The notes beneath the pieces were generated by a model. The model was not told the DNA's origin. It did not search any database and saw nothing but the letters and a program-made list of their open reading frames with translations. The translations under genes and the position numbers were made by a program. 13,461 bases of DNA from Bacteroidales bacterium UBA2939. GTDB lineage: Bacteria; Bacteroidota; Bacteroidia; Bacteroidales; P3. Positions 7,024 through 13,449 of the stretch are shown here, piece by piece. How positions within the stretch are numbered: position 1 is the stretch's first letter; every line of letters starts with the position of its first letter. The stretch lies in NCBI GenBank assembly GCA_002349055.1, contig DECD01000035.1:1-13461 (forward strand), read 5' to 3'.

Positions 7024-7110
7024 ACACTATCGGAACACTATCGGAACCATAGCGAAACCATATACCGAGGCAAAAGTGGAACAATAGATGAGCAAAAGGG
7101 GAGCAAAACC
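7024..7110. repeat. Degenerate 11-base tandem repeats in intergenic DNA
   Basis: Four exact 11-base steps read ACACTATCGGA, ACACTATCGGA, ACCATAGCGAA and ACCATATACCG (7024-7067). A second pair follows, GAGCAAAAGGG and GAGCAAAACC (7090-7110), running into the stop of the minus-strand 71-residue gene. The sequence is unrelated to the tandems at the window ends, but the period is the same. Confidence 0.7.
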
Positions 7111-7325
7111 TATAGAGCATTTTTTAGCTCTTTCTCAAGACTGTCGTAAAGATAAGCTGGACTTTGAAAATAGAGGCCGGTCTTCGTATTGTTCAGCGCA
7201 GCGTAAGTCTTGGATTTGTATACAATATCCATGGCCTCACGCATCGTCATTGAACGCTCTTCCATTAGACGAGCTATCATTTCGCGCGTCAACGTCTCTA
7301 TCATGAATGTTTCTTTCCCGTTCAT
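7110..7325 (-). CDS. 71-residue protein, third gene of the DUF3990 cassette
   Basis: This is a small charged protein, probably helical. An N-terminal helix with TREMIARLMEERSMTMREAM is followed by the ending TGLYFQSPAYLYDSLEKEL (49-67), a pattern I associate from memory with small proteins beside DUF3990 genes; no family name is claimed. Its ATG overlaps the DUF3990 stop as ATGA (7322-7325), so it is translationally coupled and probably made in proportion to the enzyme. By position and size it is a candidate antitoxin, chaperone or adaptor. A second ATG eight codons in (Met8) is an alternative start. No HTH or enzyme motif is seen. Confidence 0.72.
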   Translation of the reverse strand: MNGKETFMIETLTREMIARLMEERSMTMREAMDIVYKSKTYAALNNTKTGLYFQSPAYLYDSLEKELKNAL

Positions 7326-7792
7326 GATCTTTGCAATAATTGAATAGCCATATCCGTAGCAAACATATACTGGATGGTCACGATATGGTACTTGATTTCT
7401 TCAAGGAACTGCTCTTCTGTTATGATGCCCTCTTCTACTCGGCGTATCTGGTAGCCAATCACATCGTCGGCAATTGGTCCAATTACAATATCGTAGTTAT
7501 GAACCTGTGTTCGAGTGCGGTTCTTGCGGTTCATCAACACAAAACGAGCCCACTCCATAGTATAACTGTCAAACTGGAGTACCTTCAATGCTTTTAGTGC
7601 ATTGTCGTCAATGGTGTATTCATACACACGGGCTTCCCCGATGCCATATTGCTCAAACTTGCGTTCGGCCTGTCGTTGCGCCACCTGTTTGTCGGGAGTA
7701 AGATAAAACCCGATGCCAAAGTCTTTGCCGACTCGACTTTCTTTGAGGTCAATTTGCAGTATCTCTGCATTGGTTCCATGATAGAGTTTCAT
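7322..7792 (-). CDS. DUF3990 protein, putative ADP-ribosyltransferase-like toxin
   Basis: This 156-residue protein matches DUF3990, a family placed in the ADP-ribosyltransferase superfamily. Visible signature blocks are LYHGT (3-7, with a possible NAD-binding His5), GIGFYLTPDKQVAQRQA (26-42, resembling the G-x-Y strand-helix of PARP/diphtheria-type enzymes), WARFVLMNR (81-89), YDIVIGPIADD (100-110) and the C-terminal QYMFATDMAIQLL (141-153). A catalytic His-Tyr plus acidic/Gln arrangement is inferred, and no activity is known to me for this family. It is the middle gene of three, joined by 4-base ATGA overlaps on both sides (7789-7792 and 7322-7325). No signal peptide is present, so it probably acts in the cytoplasm. 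The cassette layout suggests a toxin held in check by one or both small partners. Confidence 0.85.
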   Translation of the reverse strand: MKLYHGTNAEILQIDLKESRVGKDFGIGFYLTPDKQVAQRQAERKFEQYGIGEARVYEYTIDDNALKALKVLQFDSYTMEWARFVLMNRKNRTRTQVHNYDIVIGPIADDVIGYQIRRVEEGIITEEQFLEEIKYHIVTIQYMFATDMAIQLLQRS

Positions 7793-8019
7793 GCAAGAGT
7801 CCCTCCCATACGTTTGCAGTAAGCCGTTAGGTCCTCGACTGTATTGTCAAAAGAAAAGGTGTGTTCTACATCATAGAATCTATCCACGAAGTCAAGGCCT
7901 TTGTATCGCTGTAGATACTCGTATGACTGTGATGTAGATATTTGGTGCGCCGTGGCAAACTCTGTAATAAGAGCCACAAAGTAGTTGATTTTATCAATTG
8001 TATTCTTACTCATATTCAC
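7789..8019 (-). CDS. DUF3791 small protein, first gene of the DUF3990 cassette
   Basis: This 76-residue protein resembles DUF3791: an N-terminal helix (DKINYFVALITEFATAHQIS), YEYLQRYKGLDFVDRFYDVEHT in the centre, and a C-terminal VEDLTAYCKRMGG. DUF3791 genes commonly sit directly before DUF3990 genes in Bacteroidetes and Firmicutes (recalled, not searched), which supports a functional pair. The longest reading starts with GTG at 8019, and an in-frame ATG two codons later (8013) is an equally good or better start. The stop overlaps the DUF3990 start by 4 bases. No clear TAnnTTTG promoter was found in the roughly 45 bases between this gene and the DUF1015 terminator, so transcription may depend on an atypical promoter or read-through. 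It is a candidate antitoxin or regulator. Confidence 0.82.
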   Translation of the reverse strand: MNMSKNTIDKINYFVALITEFATAHQISTSQSYEYLQRYKGLDFVDRFYDVEHTFSFDNTVEDLTAYCKRMGGTLA

Positions 8020-8053
8020 CCAATTTAACGCGACATTTCATTTTTTATTGTGT

Positions 8054-8094
8054 AAAAAGCAAAAAGCAGGCCGCCATAAGACATGGCGGCCTGC
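8054..8094 (-). terminator. Rho-independent terminator after the DUF1015 gene
   Basis: GCAGGCCGCCA (8066-8076) and TGGCGGCCTGC (8084-8094) form a perfect 11-base-pair stem with a 7-base loop. On the minus strand it is followed by TTTTTGCTTTTT. It lies about 40 bases beyond the DUF1015 stop and separates that gene from the DUF3791 cassette. Confidence 0.92.
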
Positions 8095-8135
8095 TACTTA
8101 TCTACTTAAATACTGTCTACTTTACTACTGACAGC

Positions 8136-9401
8136 TTAGCAGAGCTCGTGGATCACGAGGCCGGAGCGCAGCTTGGGCTCAAACCAGGTGGTCTTCGGGG
8201 GCATGATGTTGCCGGTGTCGGCAATGTCGATGATCTGCTTCATGCTCACGGGATAGAGGGCGAAGGCGACCTTCATCTCGCCGTTGTCGACACGACGTTT
8301 CAGCTCGCCGAGGCCACGGATGCCGCCGACGAAGTCGATGCGCTTGTCGGTACGGAGGTCCTTGATGCCGAGAACCTTGTCGAGGACGAGGTTGCTGAGG
8401 ATGGTGACATCGAGCACGCCGATGGGGTCGTTGTCGTTGTAGGTGCCGGGCTTGGCGGTCATCTTGTACCAGTGGCCGTCGAGGTACATGCTGTGCTCAT
8501 GCAGCTTGGCGGGCTTGTAGATGTCGGTGCCCATGTCGGTGAGCTCGTAGCTCTCGCCGACGGCTTTGAGGAACTGCTCCTTGCTGAGGCCGTTGAGGTC
8601 CTTGACAACGCGGTTGTAGTCGATGACGTTCAGCTGGTTGTCGGGGAAGATGACGGTCATGAAGTAGTTGTACTCCTCCTTGCCGGTGTGGTGGGGGTTC
8701 TGCTCCTTCTTCTCCTGTCCCACGAGGGCGGCGGCGGCGCTGCGGTGGTGGCCGTCGGCGATGTACATGGCGGGAACCTGCTTGTCGAAGATGTCGACGA
8801 GCTCGGCGATGGTCTTCTTGTCGTCGATGACCCAGAAGCGGTGGCCGAAGCCGTCTTCCTTGGCGATGAAGTCATAGATGGGCTTCTTGGCGGTGATGCC
8901 GGCCACGATCTCGTCGATGCGGGCGATGGCGGGGTAGGCGAAGAAGACGGGCTCGACGTTGGCGTTGGTGATGCGGACGTGTTTCATGCGGTCCTCTTCC
9001 TTGTCCTTGCGGGTCAGCTCGTGTTTCTTGATGACCTTGTTGACATAGTCCTCGCTGTAGGCGCAGGCCACGATGCCGTACTGCCACTTGGCGTCCTTGT
9101 CCTTGGGGTTCATGCTCTGGGCGTAGATGTAGAGTTTCTCCTCCTCATCCTTCACCAGCCATCCAAGGTCCTTGAACAGGTTGTAGTTCTTGACGACCTG
9201 GAGGTACACTTCGGGCGAGTGCTCGTCGGTGCCTTTGGGAAGGTCGATTTCAGCCTTGGTGACGTGCAGCAGGCTGTAGGGGTTGCCCTCGCATTCCACG
9301 CGGGCCTCTTCGCTGTTCAGTACGTCGTAGGGACGCGAAGCCAGTTTCTCGACGATATCCACCGGGGGGCGGAATCCTTTAAAGGGTTTGATGATTGACA
9401 T
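8136..9401 (-). CDS. DUF1015 family protein
   Basis: This 421-residue protein matches full-length DUF1015, widespread in Bacteroidetes and clostridia and often found beside serine-biosynthesis genes (serC/serA). Conserved blocks are FRPPVD (10-15), SRPYDVLN (22-29), ADGHHRSAAA near the middle, and the C-terminal MPPKTTWFEPKLRSGL. The DGHHR motif recalls the ParB/Srx-fold kinases SerK and SbnI, which phosphorylate serine; a related small-molecule kinase role is plausible but is inference. The gene is G+C-rich with strong codon bias, like core genes. No serC or serA is nearby; instead higBA ends 44 bases upstream on the same strand. A strong terminator follows the gene. Confidence 0.9.
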   Translation of the reverse strand: MSIIKPFKGFRPPVDIVEKLASRPYDVLNSEEARVECEGNPYSLLHVTKAEIDLPKGTDEHSPEVYLQVVKNYNLFKDLGWLVKDEEEKLYIYAQSMNPKDKDAKWQYGIVACAYSEDYVNKVIKKHELTRKDKEEDRMKHVRITNANVEPVFFAYPAIARIDEIVAGITAKKPIYDFIAKEDGFGHRFWVIDDKKTIAELVDIFDKQVPAMYIADGHHRSAAAALVGQEKKEQNPHHTGKEEYNYFMTVIFPDNQLNVIDYNRVVKDLNGLSKEQFLKAVGESYELTDMGTDIYKPAKLHEHSMYLDGHWYKMTAKPGTYNDNDPIGVLDVTILSNLVLDKVLGIKDLRTDKRIDFVGGIRGLGELKRRVDNGEMKVAFALYPVSMKQIIDIADTGNIMPPKTTWFEPKLRSGLVIHELC

Positions 9402-9445
9402 AGTGTGTTCTAATTTATGTTTGTTTATACTTTTGATTCTTGAAA

Positions 9446-9793
9446 TTAAAGCATGCAGGCCCAGCCAAATTTGCGGGAGAGGTCGCGGAGCAAATTGCGG
9501 TCGCTGACGGGGATGGTTACAATAACGCTTTCGTGTTGTTCTGCAGTGTCATGATCGTACTGAGACTGAAGGTTCAACCACATCACAACGGGGATTCCCA
9601 AGGCCTTCTCCAACGAAGCGGCAATTTCTTCGGTGACGCTACGCTTGGCACGCACCACCTCGCTCACTATGGTAGGCGAAAGGCCTGCCAACACAGCCAA
9701 CTGTTTCTGTGTCAGTCCACGCTCACGCATCTCGTCGCGCACCAACTCACCTGGGTGCGTGGCAACAAATGGGGTTGTGTTATTGTTATTCAT
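9446..9793 (-). CDS. higA: HigA-type antitoxin, XRE-family regulator
   Basis: This 115-residue protein has the HigA/VapI layout: the N-terminal HPGELVRDEM (13-22), a helix-turn-helix at about 27-50 (LTQKQLAVLAGLSPTIVSEVV), then TEEIAASLEKALG and MWLNLQSQYD (71-80), the family signature. It should neutralise the HigB RNase encoded just upstream and repress its own promoter near 10139. Its start lies 8 bases inside the higB end, so the two are translationally coupled in toxin-first order, the usual one for higBA. The N-terminus has four consecutive Asn codons, a short trinucleotide repeat. It ends 44 bases before DUF1015 with no terminator seen between them. Confidence 0.92.
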   Translation of the reverse strand: MNNNNTTPFVATHPGELVRDEMRERGLTQKQLAVLAGLSPTIVSEVVRAKRSVTEEIAASLEKALGIPVVMWLNLQSQYDHDTAEQHESVIVTIPVSDRNLLRDLSRKFGWACML

Positions 9794-10103
9794 AGTGTTT
9801 TGATATTTCCTCCAACAATGCGTTTACTATTATTCCGTCTTCGTTTGGACTGCTGTGGAAAAGCAGTCGGTATTGCGCCGTTATCCACACAGCTTCCACT
9901 CCTTTCAATATTCCACTCTTCTTCTCGTAGTGCAGCGAATCTACTCGAAATAAGTCCTCAATGCGACTTGCGGCCTTGATGTAGTTCACTACTTTCACGT
10001 ACCTTTTCACCACATCCTTTGGCAATCTAGAATACTTTTTCGACTTTGTTTTACCTTTGAGAAACAATTCTTCTAATGCCGTATCTTCAAATGTGATGTT
10101 CAT
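9786..10103 (-). CDS. higB: HigB-type toxin (RelE superfamily mRNA interferase)
   Basis: This 105-residue protein has the HigB pattern: FEDTALEELFLKGKTKSKKYSRLPKDVV-like N-terminus, RIEDLFRVDSLHYEKKSG in the middle, an AVWITAQYRLLF strand, and the C-terminal LLEEISKHYE close to the family's EISxHY ending. HigB toxins cleave mRNA on the ribosome, and HigA binding blocks them. Length is normal, and no truncation or frameshift is seen. The promoter at 10139-10146 is its likely start, about 30 bases ahead of the ATG, divergent from the phosphatase promoter. Confidence 0.9.
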   Translation of the reverse strand: MNITFEDTALEELFLKGKTKSKKYSRLPKDVVKRYVKVVNYIKAASRIEDLFRVDSLHYEKKSGILKGVEAVWITAQYRLLFHSSPNEDGIIVNALLEEISKHYE

Positions 10104-10138
10104 ACTATTGTTTCAAATAACGACTTTATTTCACGGTG

Positions 10139-10146
10139 CAAAGATA
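10139..10146 (-). promoter_or_regulatory. -7 promoter element for higBA
   Basis: TATCTTTG on the minus strand is an exact TAnnTTTG match, 35 bases upstream of the higB ATG. No good TTTG is present 19-21 bases further upstream, so the -33 element is poor, as often seen at autoregulated promoters (the regulatory reading is inference). Confidence 0.6.
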
Positions 10147-10175
10147 CGGATTTTTTCTGACGTGGAGAAAAATTT

Positions 10176-10207
10176 TTTGGCGGAATAAAAAAAACTGCTT
10201 AATTTTG
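10176..10207 (+). promoter_or_regulatory. Bacteroidetes-type promoter for the phosphatase gene
   Basis: TTTG (10176-10179), 20 bases of spacer, then TAATTTTG (10200-10207) fit the Bacteroidetes consensus. The predicted start is near 10214, giving a short leader before the ATG at 10233. The 14 bases TTTGCAGTCGAAAA at 10204-10217 also occur at the DUF4143 promoter on the other strand. Confidence 0.75.
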
Positions 10208-10232
10208 CAGTCGAAAAAAGGAAAATTGGAAA

Positions 10233-12002
10233 ATGAAAGAGAACAACTCAATAAATAATAGATGGCGGCAGCTGCAGACGCGTAGCGGTGTGTTGCTACT
10301 GCTGACGGCGGCAATACTCTTGCAGGCCGGCAGCGCAATACAGTACTATTTTTCACGCAACGGCATCCGTGAAGAAGTCTCCAAAAGAGCCACATCGGAA
10401 CTGGAGGTGAGGAGCCTGAAGATTGAGCAGATGGTGGCCCGTGTGGAGACGGCCATAGGCAACCTTCACTGGACGCTCGAACAGTCGATAGTCCATCAGG
10501 ACTCCATCTATCCTGTCCTGCATCGCCTCATGATGCTCAACCCCGACCTGGTGGGTTGCGCCATTGCCTTCCCGCCCAACTACTTCAAGGGCACGGGATA
10601 CTGGTATGAGCCGTATGTGTTTAGAAACGGAGATGTCCTCGAGGACAAACAGATTGGCTCGGCCAACCACGACTATTTCAACACCCACTGGTATACCGAC
10701 GCTATGGCCTCCGACCACGGGCTTTGGACCGAGCCCTACATCGACAGTATCGGTTCCGAGGGCATGGTGTGTTCCTATGTTGTCCCGCTGTGCGATGCTT
10801 CGGGGCGCACGGTGGCCGTCTTTGCTGCCGACGTGCTGCTCGATTGGCTCGGCGACATCTGCGAACAAGAGGCCTCTGTTTACACTTATCTCTTCTCGGA
10901 TGCCGGACGCCTTATGGTGTGTCCCGACAGCTCGATGGTCATGCGCTACACTATGGAAGAGGTCGCCAGCCTATATAACGACACCCTGGCGGCGCACCTC
11001 CATCGTGCTGTACACCAAGACTTGCAAGGTGCTGCAGTAGTGGACTACAATGGCGAGAAAAGCCACATATATTATAGTCCTGTCGGCGGCCACACCGGCT
11101 GGTCCATGCTGCTTCTCTTCCCCGACAAGGAGATTTACAAGGGTCTCCACCATGTGAGTCGTATTCTGATTATCTCCATGCTGCTGGGTTTGATACTGCT
11201 GGGCTTTATCCTGTGGCGCACATTCCGCAGCATGAGGAACCTGGGCGAGGTGAGGGCCGAGAAGGAACGCATCGGCAGCGAGCTGCTGATTGCCCACAAC
11301 ATACAGATGGGCATGCTGCCCAAGACCTTCCCGCCCAGCCCCGACTGCAAGGAGGTGACCATCTACGGCTCGCTGGAACCCGCCAAGGAGGTCGGCGGCG
11401 ACCTCTACGACTTCCACGTCCAGAACGACCATCTGCTCTTCTGCGTGGGCGACGTCAGCGGCAAGGGCGTTCCCGCATCGCTTATGATGGCCGTAACCCG
11501 CAGCCTGTTCCGCACCGTCTCGTATCAGACCCAACAACCCGACGAAATCATGAAACGCATAAACGACTCGCTGTCGGAAATGAACGAGAACCTGCTCTTT
11601 GTAACGTTCTTCGTCGGCATCCTCGACCTCAAGACGGGCCACCTCAGCTACAGCAATGCCGGCCACTGCGCTCCCGTCATCATCGGCTCCACCCTTTCCA
11701 CCCTCAAAATGGACACCAACATACCGCTCGGTGTCATGTCGGGATGGGACTACACAAAGCAGGAGTGCCATATCGACCCGGGGTCTATCATCTTCCTGTA
11801 TACCGACGGCCTCAACGAGGCACAAGACGCCGTCTACAACCAGTTTGGTGAAAAACGGATGATGGCCGAGCTGGAGAAGATGGGGTCGGCAACGCCACGC
11901 CAACTCATCGACCACATGTCCGCCGAAATACACCGCTTCGAGAACGGCACCGAACAAAGCGACGACCTTACCATGCTGGCCATAAAATACACAAAGGCTT
12001 GA
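10233..12002 (+). CDS. Membrane sensor with dCache domain and SpoIIE/PP2C phosphatase
   Basis: This 589-residue signalling protein has a transmembrane helix at about 19-40, an extracytoplasmic region to about 305 resembling a double Cache sensor (WYEPYV, WTEPYID at 165-171, SYVVPLCDASGRTVAVFAADV at 181-201), a second helix at 310-329, a short coiled linker (LGEVRAEKERIGSELLIAHNIQMGMLP, 337-363) and a PPM/SpoIIE phosphatase domain to the end. Metal-binding motifs are present: GGDLYDF (388-394), GDVSGKG (406-412), YTDG (523-526) and SDDLT (576-580), so it is probably active. Such RsbU/SpoIIE-type enzymes dephosphorylate anti-sigma-antagonist or similar partner proteins; no such partner is encoded in the window. 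There is no recognisable HAMP domain between helix and linker. Transcription is monocistronic, with its own promoter and a terminator overlapping the stop. Confidence 0.92.
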   Translation: MKENNSINNRWRQLQTRSGVLLLLTAAILLQAGSAIQYYFSRNGIREEVSKRATSELEVRSLKIEQMVARVETAIGNLHWTLEQSIVHQDSIYPVLHRLMMLNPDLVGCAIAFPPNYFKGTGYWYEPYVFRNGDVLEDKQIGSANHDYFNTHWYTDAMASDHGLWTEPYIDSIGSEGMVCSYVVPLCDASGRTVAVFAADVLLDWLGDICEQEASVYTYLFSDAGRLMVCPDSSMVMRYTMEEVASLYNDTLAAHLHRAVHQDLQGAAVVDYNGEKSHIYYSPVGGHTGWSMLLLFPDKEIYKGLHHVSRILIISMLLGLILLGFILWRTFRSMRNLGEVRAEKERIGSELLIAHNIQMGMLPKTFPPSPDCKEVTIYGSLEPAKEVGGDLYDFHVQNDHLLFCVGDVSGKGVPASLMMAVTRSLFRTVSYQTQQPDEIMKRINDSLSEMNENLLFVTFFVGILDLKTGHLSYSNAGHCAPVIIGSTLSTLKMDTNIPLGVMSGWDYTKQECHIDPGSIIFLYTDGLNEAQDAVYNQFGEKRMMAELEKMGSATPRQLIDHMSAEIHRFENGTEQSDDLTMLAIKYTKA

Positions 12003-12030
12003 ATCTCTTGGACTCAAGCCTTTGCTTTTT
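11993..12030 (+). terminator. Terminator overlapping the phosphatase stop codon
   Basis: AAAGGCTTGA (11993-12002) and TCAAGCCTTT (12014-12023) form a 10-base-pair stem with an 11-base loop, followed by GCTTTTTG. The 5' arm includes the TGA stop codon. On the opposite strand the same hairpin is followed by a weaker U-rich stretch, so it may also serve the converging gcvT gene. Confidence 0.85.
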
Positions 12031-12045
12031 GTTATTTGTAAAGAT

Positions 12046-13152
12046 TTATCCCTCGTAGAAGGGCATCTTGACGGTGATGGCCTTGAGGAGTTTCTCGCGA
12101 ATCTTGATGTAGATCTCAGTGCCGGTCTTTGCATAGGCGGCCTCGATGAGGGCGGTGCCGATGTTCTTGCCCGTGCTGGGGCTGGGCGAGCCGCTACGCA
12201 CCTCACCAATCTTCTTGCCTTCGGCGTTGCAGACCTCGTAGCCGTTGCGGGCAATGCCGCGGTCCACCATCTCGAAGCCGGCCACCTTGCGCTTGAAGCC
12301 GGCGGCCTTCTGGGCCAGGAGGAGCTCCTTGTTGATGAAGTTGTTGTTCTCGGCTTTCAGCTTCACGATGAAGGCCAGCGGAGCCTCCAGCGGGCTGACC
12401 GTGTCGTCCATCTCGTGGCCGTAGAGGGCGAAGCCCTTCTCCAGACGCAGGGTGTCGCGGCAACCCAGACCGGCAGGCATGATGCCGAACTCCTTGCCGG
12501 CCTCGAAGACCTTGTCCCACACCTCGAGGGCTTTCTCCTTGGGGATGTAGATTTCGCATCCGCCGGCGCCGGTGTAGCCCGTGGTGCTGAGGATGATGTT
12601 GGGGATGCCGGCGAAGGTGAGGATCTTGAAGGTGTAGTACTCCATGTCCACGATGTTCTCGTCGGTCAGCTTCTGCATGGCCTTCAAGGCGTTGGGACCC
12701 TGCACGGCGAGCTGGGCCCACTGCTCGCTCTCGTTCACGAAGTCCTTGCCGAGCTCCATACCCATCTTGTCGGCAATCTGGCTCATCCAGTTCCAGTCCT
12801 TGTCGATGTTGGCGGCGTTGGGCACCATGAAATACTCGTCGTCATGGACGCGGTAGACGAGCATGTCGTCCACCACGCCACCCTGACCGTTGGGCAGGCA
12901 GGTGTACTGCACCTTGCCGTCGAAGAGGTCCTCGACGTTGTTGGTGGTCACATACTGCATGAAGTGCTTGGCGATGGGGCCTTTGGCGCGGAACTCGCCC
13001 ATGTGGCTCACGTCGAACACGCCCACGTTGTTGCGGACGTTGTTGTGCTCCTCGATGAGGGTGGTGTACTGGATGGGCATGTTGTAGCCTGCAAACTCTG
13101 CCATCTTGGCGCCGAGCTTGATGTGTAAATCGGTGTACGGTGTGGTTTTCAT
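12046..13152 (-). CDS. gcvT: Aminomethyltransferase, glycine cleavage system T protein
   Basis: This 368-residue protein is full length for GcvT. It transfers the methylene group of the H-protein-bound aminomethyl intermediate to tetrahydrofolate, releasing ammonia, in cytoplasmic glycine breakdown. Family motifs are clear: GVFDVSHMGE (44-53), GGVVDDMLVYR (91-101), the TGYTGAGGCEIYIP block corresponding to the TGYTGE-x-G-x-E folate-binding loop, GLGCRDTLRLEKG, and GHEMDDTVSPLEAPL. The C-terminal SGSPSPSTGKNIG block is also present. The gene is G+C-rich with strong codon bias, typical of a core metabolic gene. No gcvH, gcvP or glycine riboswitch is seen; the roughly 100 bases upstream give no exact promoter match. 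It converges on the phosphatase gene. Confidence 0.96.
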   Translation of the reverse strand: MKTTPYTDLHIKLGAKMAEFAGYNMPIQYTTLIEEHNNVRNNVGVFDVSHMGEFRAKGPIAKHFMQYVTTNNVEDLFDGKVQYTCLPNGQGGVVDDMLVYRVHDDEYFMVPNAANIDKDWNWMSQIADKMGMELGKDFVNESEQWAQLAVQGPNALKAMQKLTDENIVDMEYYTFKILTFAGIPNIILSTTGYTGAGGCEIYIPKEKALEVWDKVFEAGKEFGIMPAGLGCRDTLRLEKGFALYGHEMDDTVSPLEAPLAFIVKLKAENNNFINKELLLAQKAAGFKRKVAGFEMVDRGIARNGYEVCNAEGKKIGEVRSGSPSPSTGKNIGTALIEAAYAKTGTEIYIKIREKLLKAITVKMPFYEG

Positions 13153-13252
13153 TATTTTATGTATTTGTTACTATATATTTCTGTTTTTGATAACGAAAGT
13201 CTGGGCGATATATTGTGCCACGGGAAGAAAAAAAGTTCAAGTTGCCATTTTA

Positions 13253-13290
13253 GCACTACCAAGCACCTACCAACGGCCTACCAACCTACG
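13253..13290. repeat. Degenerate 10-12-base tandem, CTACCAAC type
   Basis: Units read GCACTACCAA, GCACCTACCAAC, GGCCTACCAAC, then a partial CTACG. Their reverse complement (TTGGTAGG) matches the tandem at 231-270, placing it at the inner edge of the right repeat arm in mirrored order. Confidence 0.65.
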
Positions 13291-13301
13291 CCTTTCCCTG
13301 G

Positions 13302-13423
13302 TGGAGTGAAAGGGTAGTGAAAAGGAGTGAAAAAGGAGTGAGAGGGACAATACTACTTTTGTTGACGACAACTAAGACAACAGAAGCCCACCGGGAGGCG
13401 GTGGGCTTGGTTGGGTTTACGGC
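13302..13423. repeat. Right arm of window-spanning inverted repeat
   Basis: This is the inverted counterpart of 1-121. It contains tandem GGAGTGAAA-type units (13302-13347), the conserved core identical over 50 bases (13331-13380, which includes the end of the tandem), and a perfect hairpin at 13386-13406 (GCCCACCG/CGGTGGGC, loop GGAGG). On the plus strand the core includes TACTTTTG (13354-13361), a -7 promoter match that would send transcription outward through the hairpin. No matching -33 was found. Confidence 0.85.
13386..13406. other. Hairpin in right repeat arm
   Basis: GCCCACCG and CGGTGGGC form a perfect 8-base-pair stem with the loop GGAGG. It is the mirror of the hairpin at 19-39. 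The sequence after it (TTGGTTGGGTTT) is only moderately T-rich, so terminator function is possible but weak. Confidence 0.7.
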
Positions 13424-13449
13424 GAATGACTCGAATTTCGCGAATGCTG
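13423..13449. repeat. Short 9-base CGAAT repeat at the right edge
   Basis: Three consecutive 9-base units begin with CGAAT: CGAATGACT, CGAATTTCG, CGAATGCTG. It lies just outside the right repeat arm and may continue beyond the window. Confidence 0.45.

Noticed and set aside
7998..9398. Long plus-strand open frame (466 residues) opposite DUF1015
   Set aside because: It is a Val/Leu/Gly/Asp-rich antisense shadow of a G+C-rich, codon-biased gene. The minus strand has clear DUF1015 motifs and a matching terminator.
10971..12254. Minus-strand open frame of 427 residues opposite the phosphatase
   Set aside because: It crosses the terminator region and mirrors the PP2C gene, with no domain pattern.
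12022..13128. Plus-strand open frame of 368 residues opposite gcvT
   Set aside because: It is low-complexity antisense of gcvT, whose motifs are unambiguous.
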